Positions 23,509 to 34,662 of a stretch of DNA of 64,000 nucleotides are shown here, in pieces. The DNA comes from Kwoniella dejecticola CBS 10117 (lineage: Eukaryota > Basidiomycota > Tremellomycetes > Tremellales > Cryptococcaceae): NCBI RefSeq assembly GCF_000512565.2, contig NC_089304.1, positions 2,108,001 to 2,172,000 of the forward strand, given 5' to 3'. The translations under genes and the position numbers were made by a program. Position 1 is the stretch's first letter. Each line of letters starts with the position of its first letter. The notes beneath the pieces were generated by a model that had not been told where the DNA came from, ran no database searches, and saw only the letters and a list, made by a program, of their open reading frames with translations.

Positions 23509-24680
23509 TCAGAACCCCTGTCTGTCCATCCATCGTTCCACCTCAATCCGTCCCTTCTCATTCAACCCACTTGGACTCGTCAACTCATCCAACACTCCAA
23601 TTTCAATACCCTTACTTCGACTTGATCCACCTCCAAAGCCACCGAACCAGCCTTTCTTCTCTTGTTCCTGTTGGTGATCCTCAGCTGATGGTGGCAATTG
23701 ACCATATTCTCTAACTAGGCGATTCGTAACGCTCAGCCGCCTCAGACCCGCTTGATCAGACAAGACCAATATCGGGAAATGCGGCTCGTATGTGAACGTC
23801 GGGTATTTCAGTCTCGTCTGGATCTGTTGTTTCTCCGAACGAGGATCGGTATCTTCCGCAGGGTTTATAAGGATCAATCCCGAAGACGGATTATCTTCTA
23901 TGAATGCTTGAGCGAGTATAGTCGATCCGCCAAAAGCGACTAAGATGGGCGGGAAGGGGATGGCTAGTAAGCGTATCTCGGAAGCTAGGAGGTTGACCAT
24001 TGGTTTTAGTGTTGATATGTCTTCAGCGGATGTGGATGTGGACGTGTCTGTAGATGGAACACTGATACTGCCGTTTGCGCTTTCTGAGGCAGGATCAGAG
24101 GAGGGCGAGGGCGAAGGAGAGGAGATGTCTATTTCGACCGAGGTGTATCCTTTTTCACTGAACATCGAGGCCCAATCCACCCATCTGAGAGTGATCGGTA
24201 TCAGCTATCAAGCGGTCACTGCATCTCGTCTTCTCCCGTCTTGACACATTTCAACAGCCCATCCAAATTGGGAAGCAGGACTTTCAAAGACTGATTGAGG
24301 CTTATCAAAGCAAGGTAAGATGATGGAAAAGAGAAAAGTAAGGGCAAATTGGCAAATATGACCAAGGGAATTGATAGACAGCACAAGACGGCTTGATGGA
24401 CTCGCTTTTGAACGGACAGTAATTTGACTCACTCCGCATCCTCTTCTAAACCCTCTATACCCCTCATCCTAAGAAACACAATCGGATAAGGGCTCTCCCT
24501 ACTAGCTGCAGGGGACGGCTGGCGCACTAGTCTGCGCGTACAATGTACCTTCGTACGGTCGGTCGCATTCGTCGTGGAGCCGAATAATCGGAGGGGCACG
24601 ACAAAGCTGAAGCCTATGCTCAAGGTAAGCGGTTTGAGCGGCTGGAGGATGTGTCGGGCGCGTGAAGTGAGCAGGGGCAT
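23509..24680 (-). CDS. Alpha/beta-hydrolase-like protein, uncharacterised
   Basis: Three exons reading leftwards: 24680-24433, 24300-24220, 24184-23509; 334 residues. Exon 1 starts MPLLTSRARHILQ, is basic and carries a hydrophobic stretch near residue 20, so mitochondrial targeting is possible. Exon 2 gives NQSLKVLLPNLDGLL; exon 3 gives QWVDWASMFSEKGYTSVEID, a Ser/Thr-rich insert of about 30 residues, then ILVAFGGSTILAQAF, which sits where the hydrolase nucleophile elbow should be. The canonical GxSxG is not intact (GGSTI), so catalysis is uncertain. A C-terminal Gly-rich patch (GWFGGFGGGSS) and a final amphipathic helix follow. It converges on the CLYBL-like gene with 146 bases between stops. 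I do not recognise a named orthologue. Confidence 0.7.
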
Positions 24681-25270
24681 GTCGAATAAGTTATGGGGAT
24701 TCCACTCTGTGACTTTATGATGGGACAGTGGAGATGAGGAAATTGATGACTTCGATCTCAGGCTCGACTCGACTTCCGACTTTCGACGTACTACTCTGCT
24801 CTTGCTGGTGTTGATGAGAGGTCTGGGATGCGGGACTGTTTTATCAATAGCAATCAGGTGTATAGTAAAAGAGGACCAAGAAAGCTTGCTGGGTGGTGAC
24901 AACCACTTATCTCTTGTTACTCGCACTGATGACGTCACATCCTCAATGCTCTGATTATCACTCTCCAGACAGGATGTATACAATGCATGAATGAAATGCA
25001 TCATCTATACTCGTTACAATATGCACAAGATCACTCGTAGTGTGATAATGATGAGAGCGAAGATTGAGCGTCTCCTCTTTCTGGAGGAACGAAAATGCTA
25101 TGTAGATTGTAAATTGTGTCGAGATGGTGGAAAGCAGGTGATTCAACTGGCTAAGACATATCCAATATCCTGGTATATATGTCTAATACAATGATCAGTA
25201 GTTTCGTTTCATCCGAATTTTCCATGAGAACGACTAAGAAAGACGATGCGAGTATCGTCTAGTCGTAGTC
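24681..25270. other. Intergenic between the STRAP 3' end and the hydrolase-like gene
   Basis: 590 bases. The minus-strand frame stays open upstream of the hydrolase ATG to 25004, but that extension has no conserved feature and probably represents promoter and 5' UTR. Confidence 0.45.
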
Positions 25271-26652
25271 CTAATCCTGGGTTTGCCATAGACCGTAGGA
25301 TTTACCAGGATTGGTCTGCCATAGTCGGATGGTACCTAAGCGTGAAAAATACATTTAAGTCAATATCAAACGCCCATATCAAAGAGGATCTCAGGAGTCA
25401 CTCACCATCCTCGGAACCACTCGCATAGACCTCTCCGTCCGGACTATAGCTCGCACAAAGTACAGGTCCATGATGCCCCTTGTATACCTCTTTCTCTTTT
25501 CCTGAATCTAGGTCATATACTCTGACCCAAGGATCATTCGTCGATCCGACTACGAATCGGTCTCTTGCGAAGGGGTGTAGGGATGCGGAGGTGGGCGGGT
25601 GAGGTAGTTCTACGGTGACTGGCGGGTGTTGCCTATATGTCGTTGCCAGATTAGCGATACTGAGTCAAATCGCGATTGTATGATACAATTTGTAGAGTAA
25701 CACCGCACGCCGCGGGAGATTCGGAGGGGAGTAGACCCAGGTGAATGCCATGCACCCATTGAAATCTAACCTTGTGATAAAACCGTGACTCACCTCAAGA
25801 TATCCAGGAAATGCACCTTCTTTCCCGCAGTCACACTCAACGTCCCTCCTCCATGAGCCAATTCCATCGAGGAGATACTCTCCCCAAGATCAAGCTGAGC
25901 AGTCTGGCTCAACGTCCTTAGATCCCACCATCTGACTATACCATCTTCGGACGCGCTGACTCCCATCGTCCCTCCTGATCCTTCATCCCATACCAAGCTC
26001 CTGATTATCCCATCCGTCGATAATCCGTCGGGTCTACTTCCAAGGATCAATGGCTCAGCTTCCGGTCGACCCAGATCGAATAATCGGATCTTCTTCTCGT
26101 GGCCCCCAGTCAAGAGGTATTGCGGTGTCTGTTGGGGGTTAAGAGCGACTGAACGGACGATGTGATTATGCGAGAATGTATGTAGGGCTTCTCCGGAATT
26201 GCAATCCCATATCTTGGCTGTGAAGTCTGCGCTTCCTGTGACTGCTTTCGAAGTGTCTAGTGATATTTTCGAAGACCATACGGCTCCTTTGTGACCTACA
26301 ACCAGAACACATTCAGCATAAGCATTACTCGTGCCGCCTCGAATACATCAAATCAAAGGAGAATAAAATAAAATGGTGAGGGGGACTCACCTAAGAAGGT
26401 ACCTATCCAATCACCGAGCCAACTTCGCAGCATGGGATTCCCATCTTTACAAGCTGAAATCAAGAGGTACGTTCCGTCGTCAAGCAAGTTCGAGAACGAT
26501 AAGTGGGTGACAGGTCGGGTATGACCTGAACATAGTAATGGCTGTACTTTTACAGCCGAGTTGGAGCTCGAGTTACCATTGCCATTCGCATCTGGAGCAG
26601 GTGTGCTTGAGTGTGAGTGCGGGTTCGAGTTGTAGCCGTTGCTATAGGACAT
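25271..26652 (-). CDS. STRAP: WD40 protein of the STRAP (serine-threonine kinase receptor-associated) family
   Basis: Seven-bladed WD40 scaffold; animal STRAP joins the SMN complex and TGF-beta signalling, and fungal homologues are poorly studied. Four exons reading leftwards: 26652-26391, 26295-25794, 25632-25406, 25335-25271; 351 residues, against 350 in human. After an Asn/Ser-rich N-tail the protein reads CSGHTRPVTHLSFS, LISACKDGNPMLR, GDWIGTFLGHKGAVW, ADFTAKIWD, LLTGGHEKKIRLFDL, the signature GPVLCASYSPDGEVYASGSE and TIRLWQTNPGKSYGLW at the end. These blocks follow STRAP order exactly. It is divergent from SMD1, a spliceosomal gene, which fits a snRNP-related role but proves nothing. Confidence 0.93.
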
Positions 26653-27537
26653 GATTGAATGGCAGGTATATCTGGTTGAGGGTTAAGGTTAAATGCGAGT
26701 TGCGTTGAAACGGATCTTCAGGGAGAATGATGCGATTATATGGGATCTTAGGCTTCGTGGTCAGAAGTGGAACGTTGCTTTGAGTCGAGGACGGTTCGGT
26801 CTATAAAGATCTGGTTGCCGTCTAGGCGATGCTGAAGGTGAAAATAAGGTTAAAGGTCAAGCCGTCCAAATGGCTTTCGAAAGTTGAAAGTACTCGTATG
26901 GTTACACAAGAGGCTCGAGCGTCGAAGATGCTAATTTAGCTCAAAGCCGAATTAGGTCGGAATGAGTCGAGTCGCCTGTCGATGCGGTCTATACGAGTTC
27001 TATGCCAATGAAGATAAAGGTATGCCGGGATAGATGCACAATGCGATTGAGTTGCGTTTGACAAGTTGGAGCAGTTCAGTGGAAGAGAGAAAGCGATGAC
27101 GCGACACAGATGGTTTGGTTTCGTTAAAGGGTTGGATTGGCTCTTGGCTGGGTATATTGACGGAGTGAACAGTGGATGACTCGTTTTCGGTATTCGTTCT
27201 GACTGACAGGGAGAGAGAGGAAGGACAGGATACGATGCAAGTAGAGATGAGCAGGATGAGGAGGATGAAGAGGTTGTAAAGAGAAGAAAGAGAAGGAGCA
27301 TTATCCTCATAGACGCGTTATCAATTCACAAAGTGCCACATTGGGTTATTATGAGGAAATAAGGAAATTAACGCCGGATAATGCCGCTTCACCTTATAAT
27401 TCACTGGAACACGATAACATCAATACCATCCTTCATCTTCATCCATATATTCCAATCGAATCAACGATAACATCGTACACAAAAGCCATATCGGCATCCT
27501 AGAAACAACACAGCTCGACCCGACTCCGTCTTTCAAT
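26653..27537. promoter_or_regulatory. Divergent upstream region of STRAP and SMD1
   Basis: 885 bases between the two start codons. A 124-codon minus-strand ORF (26936-27310) has no recognisable feature and is not called. Confidence 0.5.
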
Positions 27538-28585
27538 ATGAAGCTCGTCAGGTTAGTATCGCTTTCCACGAAGGATATCGCTCATTTGAAGGAGTTGAGG
27601 CAAGCAAGCTTAAGAAGCGAGAGGTCTTGCGACGGTCCGCACCTCTTCGCGTGCTCGGAAGAATAGAAACTGTATAGGAGTCACAAGCAGATGGATGCAA
27701 AGGCTGTAGTGATGGGGATAGGAGGGGGGAATTTCACGTATGGAAAACTTCTCAAGAGGAATTTGCTCATAGAAGCCCTTCCTTTTGACGTTTGCGCATG
27801 GTCATCATGACCGGGATGAGATGGATGTGGACAGGAACGACGAGTAGATGCGGCGTGTCTAAAGAGCGCAAGCTGATTTGATGATCCTTTCCTACACTCA
27901 GGTTCTTGATGAAGCTCAACAACGAGACGGTCACGATCGAGCTCAAAAATGGATCGGTAGTGCATGGAACGATCACCTGTAAGTGTTGTCTTCTTCCAAA
28001 TTACACGCGCAGCTCTGTGGAAGGGAAGGACGCTGATTCACTTGTTTCACCTATCTGCTCTATCTCGACTTCATTGACACCTCTCCGGACTATGCGCATC
28101 ATTTGATTTAATCGAAATTATGGACACAAAATGTGCTTTGGTACCCTCTTTGCGGCCTGTGTTGAACGCATTCACGACTTGATTGACTCGATTGGTCAAA
28201 TGCCATTCTCGATTTCGATCCAACCTTATTCACATCTCTAACCTCCTCTTGGTGGTCAAATGTATCGCAACGTCAAACAGCCGTCGACCCACAAATGAAC
28301 ACTCACCTGAAATCCGTCAAACTCACCCTCAAAACCCAACTTCCCAATCAACCCCCCATATCCCTCGACTCGATCGCTATACGAGGAAACAATGTCAGAT
28401 ATTACATCTTACCGGATTCCCTGCCGTTAGATACGTTGTTGGTGGATGATATGCCCAAGGCAAAACGAAGGAAGGACGGTGCGCCCAGGGGAGGTGCTGC
28501 TCGAGGTGCGAGGGGTGGGCCGATGCGAGGCGGACGAGGTGGGGGAGGTAGGGGCGGTCCAAGAGGCAGAGGGAGGGGATTCTAG
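27538..28585 (+). CDS. SMD1: Small nuclear ribonucleoprotein Sm D1
   Basis: Core Sm-ring subunit of U1, U2, U4 and U5 snRNPs. Three exons: 27538-27551, 27902-27978, 28281-28585; 131 residues. The protein starts MKLVRFLMKLNNETVTIELK, with Sm1 motif VHGTITSVDPQMNTHL and Sm2 region IRGNNVRYYILPDSLPL, and ends in an arginine-glycine tail of about 30 residues (GGRGGGGRGGPRGRGRGF), the usual substrate for arginine methylation and SMN-type binding. Exon 1 is just 14 nt. Both introns are long for this genome (350 and 302 nt, against about 60 elsewhere), which may mean regulated splicing or an embedded RNA. I found no convincing C/D box pair in either. Confidence 0.95.
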
Positions 28586-29021
28586 GTTGGAGAGAGGACA
28601 GGCTCTCAGCAATCATGTGAATGATGCCGTACAGGGGTTCACAATACCAACAGACAGATATACAGAAAGTCAGATAGACAGGCAGCCAGACAGACAAAGT
28701 GGTTACATGTGTTCGATATATCCGCATGACCAGATGCATAAAACCAATAATTGTTCATTTCTCATTCGCCTCTGACTAGACCAGACCAGCAAGCAGTGGG
28801 TGTTTTGGAAGTGTCTTGTGCATTTCTTCTTACTCCAGCTGCAACACTGCTGAAAATGGCCTCCACCGGAGAAGTTCACAAACCCACAATATCATTTCGA
28901 AGGGGTCTTCCTCTGGTTGTTAGCAAGTTCGAACATCAACTCATGTTAATAGCAGTAACAAATTACCACACAGTCTTCTCCCCCGAGAGGTCAATCCAGA
29001 TCCATCGGGTGCTGAACCACC
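28586..29021. other. Intergenic SMD1-RTR1
   Basis: 436 bases with a CAGACAGA-rich stretch near 28660-28700 (short imperfect tandem repeat). No gene seen. Confidence 0.5.
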
Positions 29022-30475
29022 ATGTCACGAGACACGTCCAACAGGAACGCACAAGCTGGCTCTTCCAGTGCTCATCCAACATCCCGTAATCCAGTTCGAT
29101 TGAACGTATCTCAGCGTCAAACGGGTCAAACCTCATCCGTCGCAGGCTCTACAACGGCTTCTACTTCAGCCTCGACCTCAGCTCCAAATCAAAGTGTAGG
29201 GAGTGTGTCTGAAAACGACACGCTCGTCAGAGCTGCAGTCAGGAAAGCTCAATTACAAAGAAGGGTAGATAAATGGATGGACAGGTCAATGGAGGAGACA
29301 GTAGATAGAAGTACATTCAAGAAAGTCGTGAGTGGGTTTCCGTACTGAGCATATTTTCGGTCTAATCCTAGACTGCGAGTGCGAACCATACGTCTGACTT
29401 GCGATATTCGCTGACTCGCTTAATGGGATAGGCAGCCCATTTGACACCGCCTCAATACCTCGAAGTCACGCACGAACGACACCTAAATTCCCTATGTTCC
29501 TATCCCCTGTGCGGTAAGCCACCGAAGAGGGAATACTCGGTAGCTCGTCGATTTAAGATATCGACGACGAACCGGACGATCAAGGAGAAAGAGGGGAATC
29601 CGGAGGACGGGTTCTGTAGTCGGACATGCGCCGTTCGGTCAAGCTGGGTGGAGAGGCATTTGGGGGTAGAAGCTATTTGGCTCAGAGGGGAGATCAAGGA
29701 GTTCGACTTGCTAGAAGATTTGGAGGAGAGAGGGGAGTTCAGCTTCGATCAGACCCCGTCGCAGGGAATAAGCAATCCGACAATAACCCAACACAAGGCG
29801 TCAGTTCAATCGATACCTCCCATATCAAGCACCGATCCGAATGGGCGCACCCGTGAGGATATTGCTGCTGGGACGAAGATAACTCCGACAGGACCGCCCG
29901 TTCATCCTCGTCCAGCACAGACTACGGGTACCCCTCCGAAACCCACGGCATCCAGTCCTTCCAAGAAAGAGACTCCCGCCTCGAATCAGCCAGATGACCC
30001 GATAACCGCCCTCATCGCCAATTTGAAGATATACGAACGGCCTACACCCTCCAACGCCCCATCCGCTCCATCGCTCTCATCTCCATCGAAGCCAACAACC
30101 TCGAGTGCGCCTGTGACGACTCAGAGTCAAGCTGAAGCCCACACCACTCCATTGAAGAAGGGGAACAAAAGCCCAAGTCTGAGTCAAGTCACAGGAGACT
30201 CTCAATCTCAATCTCAATCGCTTTCGCACTCGCCGAAAGATGCTCGTCGAGCACAATCATCACTCCTCGGTTCAGGAACCAATGGCCTCTCAAACACATT
30301 CGTGAAAGCTTCCAAACCCTTAGCGCATCTGGCTCAGGATGATAGTGAGGAGGAAGAGCGAGAAGAGAGTGATTGGGAGAAAGAGATGGGCTGGGGAGAG
30401 GATGACGAGGAGATGAGAGGGTTTTGGGAGGAAGCTAGGCTTGCGAGGGAGATAGCTGATGAGGGGGATAAGTGA
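29022..30475 (+). CDS. RTR1: RNA polymerase II CTD phosphatase Rtr1/RPAP2-like
   Basis: Rtr1/RPAP2 acts on Ser5-phosphorylated Pol II CTD and in Pol II nuclear import. Two exons: 29022-29327 and 29432-30475; 449 residues. The Rtr1 zinc domain spans about residues 65-190: helix LVRAAVRKAQLQRRVDKW, LTPPQYLEVTHERHLNSLC, first zinc pair CSYPLC (CX4C), second pair GFCSRTC (CX3C), followed by SSWVERHLG. The C-terminal half is Pro/Ser/Thr-rich, low complexity, and ends with an acidic stretch (SEEEEREESDWEKEMGWGE). Fungal Rtr1 is commonly much shorter (about 225 residues in yeast); the long disordered tail here resembles RPAP2 in length. The start follows a good CACC context. Confidence 0.92.
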
Positions 30476-30893
30476 TAAGTGGTCAACAACCGATCGACGG
30501 GTCATCAAATTACCGTCCCTTGTCGTCCTGCCGGTCTGAACACAAGAGAAAGATGTCAAGTGTTTAGAGCAGTACACATGCGGTGTCTTTGCTCTCGAAT
30601 CCCGAAGCACCGGGAGGATCGAATGAATCCAGTCTAAGCGCATGCAAGTGGCTTGTGACCTCGCATACGCTCATATGCATCACGGTCCATGACACTTCAA
30701 GCTACATACATATACAAATTGTGTGACCAAGCCAGAACAAAGCAAGCAGAGGTTGTCAGGGCAAGATGGAGATCGAGCGGGAAAGGCTCGTCCTGCCATA
30801 GTCAAACTCGTCTACTGGCACTCTCACGGGAACATTACCTAGACTAGATGATATCCCAAACTACGCGGAATGATACTCACCAGCGCAACCGCT
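30476..30893. other. Convergent intergenic region RTR1 / secreted gene E
   Basis: 418 bases between two stop codons. Nothing recognised beyond 3' UTR sequence. Confidence 0.5.
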
Positions 30894-31595
30894 TCATGTG
30901 GCTGAAGACAATTTCGGAAGACCTAGAGGAGTCAAAGCGAGACCGATTGACTTACCTTGTTTGACATTCGCATCTGGAGCGTCAGGCCCTGTACCGCAGT
31001 TCTTAGTGACGATCTGAGTATTAAGCGAGACATCTTTGACGTAGCTCAAACATAATTTAGGTGAACCCTCAGGCTGGCCAGTTACGGATACTTCGATTCG
31101 TCCGTCTGTAGTCCCGGTAACCCACCTACAGCATCATTGCATCGCGACACGATTCATGTCAGTATCGTTTACTCGTCAGTGCGATCGGATGTCGAAGGCT
31201 TCTGAAGAGGTCCGCTGTTGCGGAAGAAGAATGTACATTGCGCTGAAGCCACTGAGCCACTTGGTTTTCACTCACAATTGCGATCCATTATCCTTTCCAG
31301 CCTTCGGATCAAGCACTTGGACACTATCGCCCCCCGAGATATTTCCCGCATCCAACACTCTCGGTCCAGCACCCGCATTACATCTAATTACGTCGGGCGC
31401 AGTAGACGCCAGACCAGGGATATCGAAGTTGATAGCGTCTTTGCAGTCTACAATGGTGGGCGCACCGCCGTAGAGGCCATTACCATCGTCGATGGCTGTG
31501 AGGCATTTGGAGGAACCTTTGAGCTGGATCTTCGAGGCTGATACCGAGGCTACATATCCTAGAAGAAGCGGAAGGAGGAGAGCGGAGTTGAACAT
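30894..31595 (-). CDS. Small secreted beta-trefoil-like protein, family member E
   Basis: Reading leftwards: 31595-31276, 31125-30956, 30922-30894; 172 residues. The signal peptide is MFNSALLLPLLLGYVASVSA. The first repeat is IQLKGSSKCLTAI, closest to gene A (IKLKGTEKCLY), with TIVDCKDAINFDIPG. Exon 2 starts WVTGTTDGRIEVSV and has KLCLSYV and IVTKNCGTG. The third exon is the least certain: the only phase-compatible acceptor gives GLPKLSSAT and stop, with no Trp or Phe at the expected place, so either this copy lost its final strand or the true exon was missed. Exons 1 and 2 share the family intron phases. It is the first gene of the minus-strand array. Confidence 0.72.
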
Positions 31596-32355
31596 TCTGC
31601 AGGTCGGATTTGATAAATCGGTATACTGTAATTTCTTTGTAGTCCAGTATAGCTAAGAGAACACGAATGAAGTTTGAGGCGTCCGGTATTGGCCAGGCTC
31701 TTATATACTAGAAATCTCAAGAACAAGCTTTGATTCAGTCTGCAATTGCCCCCTCATATCGTAGTCTGTAAGCAATTTACCATCGTGTGATGGTTCATGA
31801 TGATGATGAGGTCTGACCGATAATCAATCATGTCATCCTGTGCAGTATCTTGATTGACTTGCTCCTGCATCAATATCATTTCCCCTTGCGGATCATGCTT
31901 TGAAAATGTGGCAGTATGTACACCGAGAATGGCCACTTCCTTTGTACAGTTCGGTCTTGATGACGACTATCCTCATGATTCTCAATTGGATCAGGGTGGA
32001 TGGTCAATCATTTTGAAAGTCATTCAATCCTATGACCAAGAGTGGTATGAAATTGATCGGCATGAGAGGTCTTGCTAGTGCACCGTGATCTCTCAAGCTT
32101 CTAGGCTCACGGAGCTGTCTGTCCCCCGTCTTCCTTCTCCTCCTTCCTTCTGATATCCGGCTGCATCGTGCCTCAACGACCCTCCACAGTCCAGATGCAT
32201 ATTTGGCGCAAATGTCCACCTAGTCCGCACAATCTTATATCGGTATACATGCAGGAAGTAGCTTGCAACAAACCCGTCCGTCTTCTCGGAGCTTACTGTA
32301 GACTGTATCATACATGACCACTCGGTGCTCGCAGGAGCATTCCAAAATTTCAGAC
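31596..32355. other. Intergenic between genes E and F
   Basis: 760 bases covering the promoter of E and the 3' side of F. No further gene supported. Confidence 0.5.
31701..31707 (-). promoter_or_regulatory. TATA-like box of secreted gene E
   Basis: TATATAA on the minus strand, 106-112 bases upstream of the gene E ATG. Confidence 0.5.
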
Positions 32356-33103
32356 TTAGACTGCCGTAGTCCACACTGCAGGGCATAGTACAATCCTCAC
32401 GTCAGTCAGTACCTTACACGATCCTGCCTTTTATTGTAAATCGTAAAAGCACTCACCTTGGAAGTTTACATCCTGCGGGTCATCGGGTCTGTCGGAGCAA
32501 GGTTGAGTGATCAAGGTTCCATAGGCGAACAGAACTCCGGGCCAGTGGAAAGTCAGACAACGCTTTGTGGTCTCATTCACCGCCACTGAAATTCTCCCAT
32601 CTTCGCCAAACGTCCACCTGCAGCATGTGCGCAATCAGCATCACTCTGTCGCATCACATGATCGCAGCAATTCAGTTTCAACATGGTAAGACTCCTACTC
32701 ACTGCTGTTCTTTTCTAGCGTCGTCCTTGGGCTTGATCGTAACATAATTATCCTCATTGAGGTCCCCAGCGTCTAAAGCGAAGAACGGGTAACTTTCCAA
32801 GTCGTCCATGAGGGTAATGGTCTCCGTTGTGCCATTGGTGATATCCCATTGAAGGGGCAGTGGACCGTCTTTCGGAGCAAGCGCGCCCACTGCCAAATCG
32901 CCGCTTTTCTTGAACTCTGACCAAGTGTCCGCATCCATGTCCTCGGCCTTGTATGGTCCGATGGCTTGATTGAGAGGGACTATGCGGAAACCGGTGAACA
33001 GCTCGGGCTGTAGTGTTACGGATTTATCTACAAAATCGCGCTTGGAAGAAGCATGTACGAGATAGCTGGTCATGATGGTGCAGATAGCCGAGATGAAAAG
33101 CAT
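32356..33103 (-). CDS. Small secreted beta-trefoil-like protein, family member F
   Basis: Reading leftwards: 33103-32703, 32617-32457, 32375-32356; 193 residues. The signal peptide MLFISAICTIMTSYLVHA is followed by KSVTLQPELFTGFRIVPL. The shared F/G/H block is present: PLQWDI, then a strand, then ESYPFFALDAGDL and YVTIKPKDD. Exon 2 begins WTFGEDGRISVAVN with TTKRCLTF and LITQPCSD; the 20-nt last exon gives VWTTAV and stop. The minus-strand frame is open for 125 codons upstream of this ATG, including the 22-bp repeats, but the signal peptide fixes the start here. The upstream tandem repeat is unique to this copy. Confidence 0.8.
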
Positions 33104-33860
33104 GTTGTATAAAAAGCTTTGACAAGCTTGATGCGTGGATACGAGTAAACTGCGATGATCTGACTTGCTGAGCGACCAGCAAGGCTTGACGATATACCTT
33201 ATTGAGGGAGTAAGTAGGTCAGAAACGGGGTGTATCAATTTCGCTTCATTAATGGAATTGACTAACCTCCTGTCCGAAATTGACTGACCTCCTGTCCTAA
33301 ATCGACTAACCTCCTGTCCTAAATTGACTAACCTCCTGTCCGAAGAGAAAGGAATGACATCTATCCAAGTCCCATGCCCCCTACATCCAAAGGAAACCGT
33401 CCGATCCGACTCTGCAGATCCTTCGACTATGACAGAAAGGGGTCTCGACTCGGTCACTCGGTCCGCCCTATTATACATCCCTCACATCCTCCGACCAACG
33501 AGACCGCGTTATGACCTGGTGGCATGTTGCACAATAATTCCAAAGTAGCTTAGAACTGGGAACTCCTTGGGGGTTTTAGAGAGTGATGAACCAATGGAAT
33601 ACCTTGAATAGAGGCGGACTTATCTGAGTCGACGAAACGGTGCGACTATACTACATAGATAGCTCTTCTCTCACAAGGACTTGCCAGACCCAAAATGCGT
33701 TTGTCATTAGTCATAATCGGGCATTCAGCCTCTTAAATGCATGTTCTCTAACGAGGCATCTACGGGGAAAGGCGGGTATATCCTGCGGTGCGCGACCCGA
33801 CTGTGGGCTGTGGAGATTTCCATACATTTGATACCCGTAAGTCTCGTTGCGACTACAGTA
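33104..33860. other. Intergenic between genes F and G
   Basis: 757 bases: the promoter of F with the 22-bp tandem array, and 3' sequence of G. No other gene supported. Confidence 0.5.
33256..33343. repeat. Four-copy 22-bp tandem repeat upstream of gene F
   Basis: Consecutive 22-nt units (consensus AATTGACTAACCTCCTGTCC then GA or TA), copies at 33256, 33278, 33300 and 33322, differing at only one or two positions. They lie 153-240 bases upstream of the gene F ATG. There are no spacers, so it is a minisatellite or clustered binding site, not a CRISPR. Confidence 0.95.
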
Positions 33861-34662
33861 TTAGGTGCCTTCAGTCTCTTTCAGACTATTTAATGATTGA
33901 CCATACTGGGGGATATCCCAAACTATTTCGGATGAAGCATAGTAAGCAAGCCAATTGTCCAAACTGCACATTCACGGTGCGGACAGGGGCGCTCTTACCT
34001 TGAAGACGACTCGTCTCGGGGTCTTGAGCCCCTTCCTCACAAAGAGTGGTGATCAGAACACGGTTTTGAACAGCTGGAGCCATGTCGCAAGTCAAACACC
34101 GCTTTGTGGTTCCATTCACTTCCACTGAAATCCGCTTATCGTCTTGATACGTCCATCTGTATGTCCATGCTCAGCGCACTGTGCGTCTATGTACGACTCC
34201 GATGCAGTGAACTCCATGCCGAGATGAAGGATTTCGGGGGATGGAAATGAAAAGACGAAAAGGAACTTACTTCTGTGAGGGGCTCTCCTCGTCTTTAGGC
34301 TTGATTGTGACTCGATCATCTTCAAAGAGATTGCCAGCATCTAACGCGAAAAAAGGATAAGAATTGAGAGACTCCAGTGACAAGATCGTATCGGATTTCG
34401 TTTCTCGGGTCAAGTTCCATTTCATCGTGGCGATCCCTCCTCGTCCAGCGAAAGCGTTCACAGACAATGAGCCGTGAGACGTGTAGTCGTCCCAGTCGTA
34501 GTCCTCTACGAACGGGTTCCCGGATTTATCGCAAGGCAACACACATTGTTGATTGTCATCATCAAAACCGTGCACCCTGAGACGAACCTCGGAATCGGAT
34601 CGCCCCTTCAAGGCGAAGGCGGAAGAGACCAGTAAGGGGATCAGGATAATAACGAAAAGCAT
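33861..34662 (-). CDS. Small secreted beta-trefoil-like protein, family member G
   Basis: Reading leftwards: 34662-34271, 34156-33999, 33922-33861; 203 residues. The signal peptide is MLFVIILIPLLVSSAFA, then VRLRVHGFDDDNQQCVLPC. Members F, G and H share the block NSYPFFALDAGNL and DRVTIKPKDEE. Exon 2 starts WTYQDDKRISVEVNGTTKRC with VLITTLCEEGAQD. The last exon begins VWDI like gene H (VWEI) but then runs 16 residues further (PQYGQSLNSLKETEGT), so this copy carries a C-terminal extension from loss of the early stop. Splice phases are unchanged. Secreted; function unknown. Confidence 0.8.

Noticed and set aside
27552..27901. Box C/D snoRNA in SMD1 intron 1
   Set aside because: TGATGA is near the 3' end but no D box or terminal stem was found in order.
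33256..33343. CRISPR-like direct repeats
   Set aside because: Units abut with no spacers and the genome is eukaryotic.
32699..33478. A 259-codon minus-strand ORF as a single protein
   Set aside because: The first 125 codons cross the 22-bp repeats and the promoter; the signal peptide at 33103 marks the real start of gene F.
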